Below are positions 1 through 6,485 of a DNA stretch of 17,469 bases, piece after piece. The first letter of the stretch is position 1. Each line of letters opens with the position of its first letter. Source of the stretch: Pseudomonadota bacterium (GTDB taxonomy: Bacteria > Pseudomonadota > Gammaproteobacteria > Burkholderiales > Burkholderiaceae); contig JAEZQX010000492.1 in the NCBI GenBank assembly GCA_023441105.1, forward strand, positions 1 to 17,469, written 5' to 3'. Both the position numbers and the translations under genes were made by a program. The notes beneath the pieces are model-generated. The model worked only from the letters and a program-made list of their open reading frames with translations, searched no databases and was not told where the DNA came from.

Positions 1-1455
1 GGCGTCGCGCGCGGCGACCGGGTGGCAGTGATGTGCGGCAACCGGATCGAGTTCGTCGAGACCTTCCTCGGTTGCGGCTGGATGGGCGCGGTGGCGGTTC
101 CGATCAACACCGCGTCGATGGGGCCGCAGATCGAATACTTCCTCGCCGACAGCCAGGCCCGCCTGCTGGTGATCGAGGCGCAGTTCCTGGCGCGGCTCGA
201 GATGGCCGACCTGGCCCGCACCCGGCTCGACGCTGTCTGGGTGATCGGCGGCGACGACCGGGAAGCGGCGCGCCTGGCGGGCGGATCGCCGGCCGGGATC
301 CGGTGCCTGCCCTGGCCCGGCGGCGCCGAACCTGCCGCAGCCGCCGACGTGGAAGCGGGCGATCCGCTTGCCATCCTCTATACCTCCGGCACCACCGGTC
401 CGGCCAAGGGGGTGGTCTGCCCCCACGCGCAGTACTACTGGTGGGGTCGCAACAGCGCCGACATCCTCGGCGTCGGCGCACAGGATGTGCTCTGCACCAC
501 CCTGCCGCTGTTCCACATCAATGCGCTCAACACCTTCGCGCAGGCCGCGGTGGCCGGTTGCCAGGTGGTGTTCGAACCGCGCTTCTCGGCCTCCGGCTTC
601 TGGCCGTCGATGCATGCCTGCGGCGCGACCGTCGTCTACCTGCTCGGCGCCATGGTGCCGATCCTGCTGGCGCAGCCGGAGAGCAAGGCGGAGCGGGGCC
701 ATCAGGTGCGCGTCGGTCTCGGTCCCGGCGTGCCCGCGGCGGCGGCGGCCGAGTTCCGGCGCCGCACCGGCGTCTGCCTGCTCGAGGGCTACGGCTCCAC
801 CGAAACCAACTTCGTGATCGCGACCGCGCCCGACTCGCCGCGCGGCGGCGTGATGGGCTGGCTGCGCCCGGGCTTCCAGGCGCGCGTCGCCGACGAGCAT
901 GACCAGGAGGTTGCCGCCGGCACGGCCGGTGAGCTGCTGCTGCGGGCCGACGAGCCCTATGCCTTCGCCAGCGGCTACTTCAACCTGCCGCACAAGACGG
1001 TGGAGGCGTGGCGCAACCTCTGGTTCCACACCGGCGACCGCGTGGTGCGCGATGCCGACGGCGCCTTCCGCTTCATCGACCGCATCAAGGACGCCATCCG
1101 CCGCCGCGGCGAGAACATCTCCTCCTTCGAAGTGGAGCAGGTGCTGTTGAGTCATCCGGCGGTCGCGGCAGCGGCCGTCTATCCGGTACGCAGCGAGCTG
1201 GCCGAGGACGAGGTGATGGCCGCCGTGACGACGCGGCCGGGGCAGCAGCTCGATCCGGCCGAGCTTGCGCGGCATTGCGAAACGCGCCTGCCGTACTTCG
1301 CCGTGCCGCGTTATGTCGACGTGCTGGAGGACCTGCCGCGCACCGAGAACGGCAAGGTGCAGAAGTACAAGCTGCGTGAACGCGGCGTGACCGCCGCCAC
1401 CTGGGATCGCGGCAGCCAGCCCGGCGCCCGCCGCCAACAGTCGTCGACGTCATGA
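1..1455 (+). CDS. AMP-forming acyl-CoA ligase, CaiC-like (5' partial)
   Basis: This is a class I adenylate-forming CoA ligase, expected to activate a carboxylic acid with ATP and transfer it to CoA in the cytoplasm. The frame is open from base 1 and already reads conserved domain sequence (GDRVAVMCGN), so the true start lies upstream; a GTG at 22 is not credible. There are 484 codons here, so probably only a few dozen residues are missing. The phosphate-binding loop YTSGTTGPAKG is encoded at 376-408. Further on come the EGYGSTETNF motif, the WFHTGDR and FIDRIKDAIRRRGENIS hinge region, and the C-terminal ENGKVQK with the catalytic lysine. The overall look is nearest to crotonobetaine/carnitine-CoA ligases, but the substrate cannot be read from sequence. 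The stop overlaps the next start (ATGA at 1452-1455), so translation is probably coupled to the SDR gene. Confidence 0.9.
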   Translation, partial: GVARGDRVAVMCGNRIEFVETFLGCGWMGAVAVPINTASMGPQIEYFLADSQARLLVIEAQFLARLEMADLARTRLDAVWVIGGDDREAARLAGGSPAGIRCLPWPGGAEPAAAADVEAGDPLAILYTSGTTGPAKGVVCPHAQYYWWGRNSADILGVGAQDVLCTTLPLFHINALNTFAQAAVAGCQVVFEPRFSASGFWPSMHACGATVVYLLGAMVPILLAQPESKAERGHQVRVGLGPGVPAAAAAEFRRRTGVCLLEGYGSTETNFVIATAPDSPRGGVMGWLRPGFQARVADEHDQEVAAGTAGELLLRADEPYAFASGYFNLPHKTVEAWRNLWFHTGDRVVRDADGAFRFIDRIKDAIRRRGENISSFEVEQVLLSHPAVAAAAVYPVRSELAEDEVMAAVTTRPGQQLDPAELARHCETRLPYFAVPRYVDVLEDLPRTENGKVQKYKLRERGVTAATWDRGSQPGARRQQSSTS

Positions 1456-2246
1456 GCGCCGCCGCACGGCCGCCCGCCGGCGCCGCGATGCTCCAGGACA
1501 TGTTCACGCTCGGCGGCAAGGCGGCTTTCGTGACCGGCGCCGGCCGCGGGCTCGGCGAGGCGATCGCGCAGGGGCTGGCCGAAGCAGGCTGCAGCGTGGC
1601 GCTGGCGGATGTCGACCCTGCGGTCGATGCGGTGGCCGCCCGGCTGCATTCGCAAGGGCATCGCTGCACCGCGCTGCGCCTCGACGTCCGCGACGAGGCG
1701 GCCTTCGAGGCAGCGTTCGCGGCGGCTGCCGGCTGCTTCGGCGGCATCGACATCATGGTCAACAATGCGGCAGCGACGCGATCGACGGCCATCTGGTCGA
1801 TCAGCGCCGCCGAATGGGACGAGGTGCTGGCGGTGAACCTGCGCGGCACGTTCTTCGGCTGCCGCATCGCCGGCCGCCACCTGCGCGAGCGCGGTGCGGG
1901 CCGGATCATCAACCTGTCGTCGAGCGCCGGCCAGCAGCCCAGCGCCGCGTCCGGCGTCCACTACGCAGCCTCCAAGGCCGGCATCCTGGCGCTCACCCGC
2001 AGCTTCGCCGCCGAGCTCGCGCCGCATGGCGTGACCGTCAATGCCATTGCGCCGTCCGCGGTGAACGGTCCGCAGCTCGAGGCGCTGGACGACGAGCGGC
2101 GCCGCGCGGTGGCGGCCGCCATTCCGCTGCGCCGTTTCGGCGAGGCTCGCGAAGTGGCCGCCGCCGTCGTCTATCTCGCGTCGCCGGCAGCCGGCTTCAC
2201 CACCGGCGCGACCCTGGACCTGAACGGCGGCAGGCTGATGCGCTGA
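1452..2246 (+). CDS. SDR-family oxidoreductase (FabG-like)
   Basis: A classical short-chain dehydrogenase/reductase of 264 residues, the normal family size. It shows the Rossmann motif TGAGRGLG (residues 28-35), NNAA (104-107), the catalytic Ser158 in NLSSSAG, and Tyr171/Lys175 in YAASK. It should oxidise or reduce a hydroxy/keto group with NAD(P)H; next to CoA ligases and a thiolase, a 3-hydroxyacyl-CoA dehydrogenase role is the best guess. The start at 1452 overlaps the upstream stop (ATGA). An internal ATG at 1488 would remove 12 low-complexity residues and is a possible alternative; neither start has a clear Shine-Dalgarno, which fits translational coupling. Family assignment is firm; substrate is inferred from neighbours only. 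Confidence 0.92.
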   Translation: MSAAARPPAGAAMLQDMFTLGGKAAFVTGAGRGLGEAIAQGLAEAGCSVALADVDPAVDAVAARLHSQGHRCTALRLDVRDEAAFEAAFAAAAGCFGGIDIMVNNAAATRSTAIWSISAAEWDEVLAVNLRGTFFGCRIAGRHLRERGAGRIINLSSSAGQQPSAASGVHYAASKAGILALTRSFAAELAPHGVTVNAIAPSAVNGPQLEALDDERRRAVAAAIPLRRFGEAREVAAAVVYLASPAAGFTTGATLDLNGGRLMR

Positions 2247-2271
2247 CGGCAAGCCTGCACGGAGACCGCGG

Positions 2272-2799
2272 ATGAAGGACGACGAATCGCATGCGCTGCT
2301 CGACAATGCGCAGGGACTGGGCCACGAAGGCCGCGCCGGCAGCGGCGACCATGCCGTGCTCAAGCTCTGGCTGCGCATGCTGGCCAGCACGACGCAGGTC
2401 GAAGGCGAGATTCGGCGGCGGCTGCGTGAGCGGTTCGGCATTTCGCTGGCGCGCTTCGACTACATGGCGCAGCTCTACCGCTTTCGCGCCGGCCTGAAGA
2501 TGCGCGTGCTGTCGCGCTACCTGATGGTGACCGGTGGCAACGTCACCGGCCTCACCGACGAGCTGGAACGCGAGGGGCTGGTGATGCGGGCGCACAGCCA
2601 GGAGGATCGCCGCGCCTGGATCGTGAGCCTGACGCCCAAGGGGCGGCGCAGCTTCGAGACGATGGCCAAGGAGCACGAGCAGTGGGTGCTCGAGCTGCTT
2701 TCCGGCCTCGATCCAAGGGCGGTGCAGCGGCTCTATGCCGAGCTGGGCGCCCTGCGTGTCCGCCTGGTGCGCAGCCAGCGGGCGGATCCGGAAGTTTGA
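2272..2799 (+). CDS. MarR-family transcriptional regulator
   Basis: A 175-residue winged-helix regulator. The recognition-helix region lies near residues 87-102 (VTGGNVTGLTDELEREG). It is followed by the MarR wing, in which DRRAWIVSLTPKG (112-124) matches the family's DxRxxxVxLTxxG signature. MarR proteins bind DNA as dimers and usually repress nearby catabolic genes until an aromatic acid or its CoA thioester binds. A ggaga ribosome site at 2261-2265 precedes the ATG. The gene begins 25 bases after the SDR stop and ends 22 bases before the thiolase start, so it sits inside the operon and may control it autogenously. The N-terminal 25 residues are polar and probably disordered. The ligand is unknown. 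Confidence 0.92.
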   Translation: MKDDESHALLDNAQGLGHEGRAGSGDHAVLKLWLRMLASTTQVEGEIRRRLRERFGISLARFDYMAQLYRFRAGLKMRVLSRYLMVTGGNVTGLTDELEREGLVMRAHSQEDRRAWIVSLTPKGRRSFETMAKEHEQWVLELLSGLDPRAVQRLYAELGALRVRLVRSQRADPEV

Positions 2800-2806
2800 A
2801 GCAGCG

Positions 2807-2812
2807 AGGAGG
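2807..2812 (+). promoter_or_regulatory. Shine-Dalgarno deciding the thiolase start
   Basis: A consensus AGGAGG lies 9 bases before the ATG at 2822 and directly after the MarR stop. It selects 2822 over an in-frame ATG at 2735, which would lie inside the MarR gene and add 29 residues unlike any thiolase. Confidence 0.85.
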
Positions 2813-2821
2813 TTGCAGCGG

Positions 2822-4036
2822 ATGATGATCGACGATATCGCGATTCCCTACGGCGGCTACTGGTCGACGCCGTTTGCCCGTTGGCAGGGCAGCCTGGCCC
2901 ATCTCCACAGCCTGCAGTTCGGCGCCTGGGTGGCGCGCCAGGCGCTGGCGAAGCGCGGCATCGACGCCGCGGTGTTCGATCATGCCGCGCTGGGACTGAC
3001 CGTGCCGCAGCGTGGCTCGTTCTACGGCCTGCCGTGGCTGATGGGACAGATCGGCGCGCTGTCGGTGACCGGGCCCACCATCAACCAGGCCTGTGCCACC
3101 GGCGTGCGGCTGCTGCAGGCCTGTGCAGCCGAAATCCGCGAGGGCAACGCCGGCACGAGCCTCGCCATCTCGGCGGACCGGACGTCGAACGGGCCGCACC
3201 TGTACTACCCGCTGCCCACCGCACCGGGCGGCACCGGCGAGGCCGAGAACTGGGTGCTCGACAACTTCGGCTGCGACCCCTTCACCGGCCTGTCGATGGT
3301 CCAGACGGCGGAGAACGTCGCCCGACGGGCCGCGGTCGACACCGGCCTGCAGCACGAGCTCACGCTGCGGCGCTACCAGCAGTACCAGGACGCGGTTGCC
3401 GACGGTGCGGCGTTCCTGCGGCGTTTCATGGACCTGCCGTTTGCCGTGCCGGACGGCCGCTTCAAACGCACGCAGGCTACGCTCGACGGCGACGAGGGGA
3501 TCCATGCCACCACCGCGGAGGGACTGGCGCGCCTCAAGCCGGTGATCGAGGGCGGCACCGTGACCTATGGCGGTCAGACGCATCCGGCCGACGGCAGCGC
3601 CGCGGTGGTGCTGACGACGCCGGCGCGGGCGCGGGAGCTGTCGCGCGACGCCGTCATCGACATCCGCGTGCGCGCATTCGGCCAGGCGCGCGTCGAGCCG
3701 GGCTACATGCCGGCAGCACCGGCCCCGGCAGCGAAACGCGCCCTGCAGGCCGCCGGCATCGACATCGCCCAGGTCGTTGCGATCAAGACGCACAACCCCT
3801 TCGTGTTGAACGACATCGTCTTCGCCCGCGAGTTCGGCATCGACCCGATGGGCATCAACAACTACGGCTCCTCGCTGGTCTGGGGGCATCCGCAGGGACC
3901 CACCGGGCTGCGTTCGGTGATCGAGCTGATCGAGGAGCTGGTCCTGCGCGGTGGCGGCTACGGCCTGTTCAGCGGCTGCGCTGCCGGCGACTCGGCGATG
4001 GCCGTGGTGCTGCAGGTGGACGATCGCCGCGGATGA
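2822..4036 (+). CDS. Thiolase-like acyltransferase
   Basis: A 404-residue protein of the thiolase superfamily, expected to cleave a 3-ketoacyl-CoA with CoA or run the reverse condensation. The nucleophile is Cys91 in INQACATG, the catalytic His is His356 in WGHPQGPTG, and the second Cys is Cys386 in SGCAAGDSA. Spacing and length match degradative thiolases. The usual NEAF motif is replaced by HNPF (residues 324-327), as in SCP2-type and related non-canonical thiolases, which suggests an unusual acyl substrate. The start is fixed by AGGAGG at 2807-2812; the tandem ATGs at 2822 and 2825 are equivalent. The stop overlaps the next start (ATGA, 4033-4036). With the upstream SDR it could make a dehydrogenase/thiolase pair that shortens a side chain; that is inference. 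Confidence 0.88.
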   Translation: MMIDDIAIPYGGYWSTPFARWQGSLAHLHSLQFGAWVARQALAKRGIDAAVFDHAALGLTVPQRGSFYGLPWLMGQIGALSVTGPTINQACATGVRLLQACAAEIREGNAGTSLAISADRTSNGPHLYYPLPTAPGGTGEAENWVLDNFGCDPFTGLSMVQTAENVARRAAVDTGLQHELTLRRYQQYQDAVADGAAFLRRFMDLPFAVPDGRFKRTQATLDGDEGIHATTAEGLARLKPVIEGGTVTYGGQTHPADGSAAVVLTTPARARELSRDAVIDIRVRAFGQARVEPGYMPAAPAPAAKRALQAAGIDIAQVVAIKTHNPFVLNDIVFAREFGIDPMGINNYGSSLVWGHPQGPTGLRSVIELIEELVLRGGGYGLFSGCAAGDSAMAVVLQVDDRRG

Positions 4037-5388
4037 GCACGATGGCCGGACCCTACTGGAACGAGGAGCTGGAGACCCTGCCTTGGCAGGAGGTGCTCGC
4101 CTGGCAGGCGCGGCAGCTCGGGCCCTTCCTCGCCGGCCTTCCAGCCCGTTCGCCGCTCTATGGGCGGCTGCATGGCCCCGCGCCGGGAGACCTCGCGATC
4201 CGCAGCCTCGACGATCTCCAGGCCCTGCCGTTCACGCTCAAGGACGACATCCGCGCGGCGCAGGAGGAGGCCGACGAAGGCCGGCCGTTGGGCGCCAACC
4301 AGGCTGCGCCGACGCAGGACATCGTGCAGGTGCTGTCCTCGTCCGGGACCACCGGCGCACCGCTCTACTACGCCTTGACCGCGGCCGATGTCGAGCGGGT
4401 GGCCGATGCCGTCGCCAACACCTTCTTCACCGCCGGCATCCGCCCCGAAGACCGGGTGGCGCACCTGGTGGGGCTGCCGATGGTCGCCGGCGGGCTGCCG
4501 TACGCCGATGGCTTTCGGCGGATCGGCGCAATGCTGTGCTGGCTCGGCGGCTTTCCCACCGAGCGCATCCTGCGCGAGATGCGACGCCTGCGGGTGACCG
4601 CGATGCTGGCCACCACCTCCTTCGCTCTCTACCTCGGCGAGCAATGGCAGGGATCGGACGACCTGCCGCCGGCGATGCTGCGCAAGGTCCTGTGCGGCGG
4701 CGAGCCCGGACTGAACCAGCCGGAGATCCGCAGCCGGATCACCTCGGGGCTGCGCATCGGGCACCTGCGCGAAACGATGGGGCTGGGCGACGTGATCTCC
4801 GCGATGTGGGGCGAATGCGAGCAAGCCGCCGGCATGCACTTCAACGCCCAGCGCCATGTCGCCGTCGAACTGATCGATCCGGTCGACGGGACGCCGGTTG
4901 CCTGGCGCGAAGGCGCGACGGGCGAGCTGGTCTATACCGCGCTGGCGCGCGATGCCACGCCGCTGGTGCGCTATCGCTCGCGCGACCATGCGCTGGTGAC
5001 CGGTATCGATCGCTGTGCCTGCGGGCGCACCAGTCCGCGCATCCGCTGCATCGGGCGCACCGACGACATGCTGATCTATCGCGGCATGAACGTGTTCCCG
5101 ACCGCGGTGCGGGACCTGCTGGTCGCCCAGGGCGCCGGACGCTGCGAGCCGCTGGTGCGGCTGTGGCGGGAGCGCCCGGGGCAGGTGCGGTTCGATGACC
5201 CGATCGCCGTCGAGATCGAGGCGGCGCCGGCGACCGACGCGGCCGCCTATGCGGCGCTCGCGCGCGAGCTGGAGGAGCTGGTGAGGACGAGGCTGCAGGT
5301 GCGCATCGCGGTGCAGGTCGTGCCGCCCGGAACGCTGCCCCGGGCGGTCTACAAGAGCCCGTTGCTGGTCACCCGCGAGCAGCCTTGA
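4033..5388 (+). CDS. PaaK-like (phenylacetate-CoA ligase family) CoA ligase
   Basis: A 451-residue member of the phenylacetate-CoA ligase family, which forms aryl-CoA thioesters from an acid, ATP and CoA. Visible motifs are the phosphate loop SSSGTTGAPLYY (from residue 102), RETMGLGD in the substrate/adenylate region, LVRYRSRDHA, and CACGRTSPRI (Cys328, Cys330; a possible metal site in this family). These are followed by GRTDDMLIYRGMNVFP at the hinge and a C-terminal lysine in AVYKSP. The start at 4033 overlaps the thiolase stop (ATGA). The same frame is open upstream to 2881, but that part is the off-frame of the thiolase gene. PaaK itself would normally sit with paa ring-hydroxylation genes, none of which are seen, so another aryl or aryl-acyl substrate is likely. 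It is the last gene of the five-gene run. Confidence 0.9.
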   Translation: MSTMAGPYWNEELETLPWQEVLAWQARQLGPFLAGLPARSPLYGRLHGPAPGDLAIRSLDDLQALPFTLKDDIRAAQEEADEGRPLGANQAAPTQDIVQVLSSSGTTGAPLYYALTAADVERVADAVANTFFTAGIRPEDRVAHLVGLPMVAGGLPYADGFRRIGAMLCWLGGFPTERILREMRRLRVTAMLATTSFALYLGEQWQGSDDLPPAMLRKVLCGGEPGLNQPEIRSRITSGLRIGHLRETMGLGDVISAMWGECEQAAGMHFNAQRHVAVELIDPVDGTPVAWREGATGELVYTALARDATPLVRYRSRDHALVTGIDRCACGRTSPRIRCIGRTDDMLIYRGMNVFPTAVRDLLVAQGAGRCEPLVRLWRERPGQVRFDDPIAVEIEAAPATDAAAYAALARELEELVRTRLQVRIAVQVVPPGTLPRAVYKSPLLVTREQP

Positions 5389-5426
5389 CCACCCAGGTCC
5401 ACCGGCTGCGGGCTGGCTGCGGACCG

Positions 5427-5458
5427 CACCCGCGGGCGCTCGGGCGAAAGCGCGGGTG
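5427..5458. terminator. Hairpin in the convergent gap, possible bidirectional terminator
   Basis: An exact 8-base inverted repeat, CACCCGCG (5427-5434) and CGCGGGTG (5451-5458), lies in the 87-base gap between two convergent genes. A competing inner repeat is GCGCT (5436-5440) with AGCGC (5449-5453). There is no T-run on either side, so intrinsic termination is not certain; it could also block 3' exonucleases. Confidence 0.4.
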
Positions 5459-5475
5459 GTGGTCCTGGTGGCGGC

Positions 5476-6441
5476 TCAGTTGGCCGTGATGTTGCGCTCC
5501 TGGATTAGCTGCTTCCAGCGCTCGAACTCGGCCTTCTGGAAGGTGGCGAACTGCTCGGGTGTGTTCGCCACCAGCTCGAAGCCTACCGAGACGAACTTCT
5601 CCTTGACCTCGGCGGTGTTCAATGCCGCGACCAGCGCGGCGTGGAGCTTCTTCTTCACGTCTGCCGGCAGTCCCCTCGGCGCGGCCACCGCCTGCCAGGA
5701 ATAGACGTCGGCGCCTTTCACGCCGGCCTCGGCCAGCGTCGGTACGTCCGGCAGCAGCGGCGAGCGCGCCGCCGAGGTGATGGCCAGCGCCCGCAGCTTG
5801 CCGGCGCGCACATGCTGGATGATGGCGTTGATGTTCTGGAACGAGGCGTCCACCTGGCCGCCGAGAAGATCCGTGATGGCCGGCGCGCCGCCCTTGTAGG
5901 GTACGTGCACGCCCTTGGTCCCGGACTGCTGCCAGAAGAGCTCGGCGGTCAGGTGGTCGGACGAGCCGGCGCCCGAGGAAGCGAAGCTCATCTTCTCCGG
6001 CTGCGCCTTGAGGGCGCCGACCACGTCGCCGACCGACTTGTGCGGCGAGCTTGCCGGCACCACCAGCACGTTGGGCGCCTGAACCGCCACCGTCAGCAGG
6101 TCGAAATCCTGGTTCGGATCGTAGGGCACGCTCTTGTAGAGATGCGGCGCGATCACGAACGGCCCCAACGACGAGACGAACAGCGTGTAGCCGTCGGCCG
6201 GCGCGCGCTTGACCAGGCCGGCACCGATCGTGCCGGTGGCTCCCGGCTTGTTGTCGACGACGAAGTTCTGTCCGAGCTGCGCCTGCAGGCCTGGCGCGAT
6301 CGCCCGCGCCAGGGTGTCGGTCGAGCCGCCGGGCGGGAAGGGCACGATGATGGTGACAGGCTTGTCCGGCCAGGCAAAGGCGCTGCCGGCGAGGCCGAAG
6401 CCGATGGCCAGGCCGGCGAGAAGGGGCTTCACTCGAATCAT
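5476..6441 (-). CDS. Bug/TctC-family tripartite tricarboxylate receptor
   Basis: A 321-residue periplasmic solute-binding protein of the Bug family. A signal peptide is clear (residues 1-23, hydrophobic core then AFA before WPDKP). The mature N-terminus has the family pattern KPVTIIVPFPPGGSTDTLAR, followed by NKPGATGTIGAGLVKRAPADGYTL. Such receptors capture organic or aromatic acids for TctAB permeases, or act as extracellular sensors; no TctA or TctB gene is in the window. A GGAGA ribosome site lies at 6449-6453. The gene follows the feruloyl-CoA-synthase-like gene by 44 bases on the same strand, so it is probably the last gene of the bclA operon. Benzoate or the partner ligase's substrate is the natural ligand guess; this is context-based only. 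Confidence 0.93.
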   Translation of the reverse strand: MIRVKPLLAGLAIGFGLAGSAFAWPDKPVTIIVPFPPGGSTDTLARAIAPGLQAQLGQNFVVDNKPGATGTIGAGLVKRAPADGYTLFVSSLGPFVIAPHLYKSVPYDPNQDFDLLTVAVQAPNVLVVPASSPHKSVGDVVGALKAQPEKMSFASSGAGSSDHLTAELFWQQSGTKGVHVPYKGGAPAITDLLGGQVDASFQNINAIIQHVRAGKLRALAITSAARSPLLPDVPTLAEAGVKGADVYSWQAVAAPRGLPADVKKKLHAALVAALNTAEVKEKFVSVGFELVANTPEQFATFQKAEFERWKQLIQERNITAN

Positions 6442-6485
6442 CTGGGGGTCTCCGTGGTTGTGCGCGAGTGGCGGAAGCGCCTAGT

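Noticed and set aside
22..24. GTG as the start of the first ligase
   Set aside because: Conserved ligase sequence is already in frame upstream of it from base 1, so the gene is cut by the window edge.
2881..4032. Apparent N-terminal extension of the PaaK-like ligase
   Set aside because: It is the off-frame of the thiolase gene; the ATGA overlap at 4033-4036 and family length support starting at 4033.
1452..4036. SDR and thiolase as dedicated lower box-pathway enzymes (3-hydroxyadipyl-CoA dehydrogenase and 3-ketoadipyl-CoA thiolase)
   Set aside because: Possible, but those roles are usually filled by PaaH-type and PaaJ/PcaF-type proteins; this thiolase carries HNPF rather than NEAF and the SDR is a different family, so the assignment is not supported by sequence.
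5389..5475. Rho-independent terminator with U-tract in the convergent gap
   Set aside because: A hairpin exists but no T-run follows on either strand, so it is listed only as a possible terminator.
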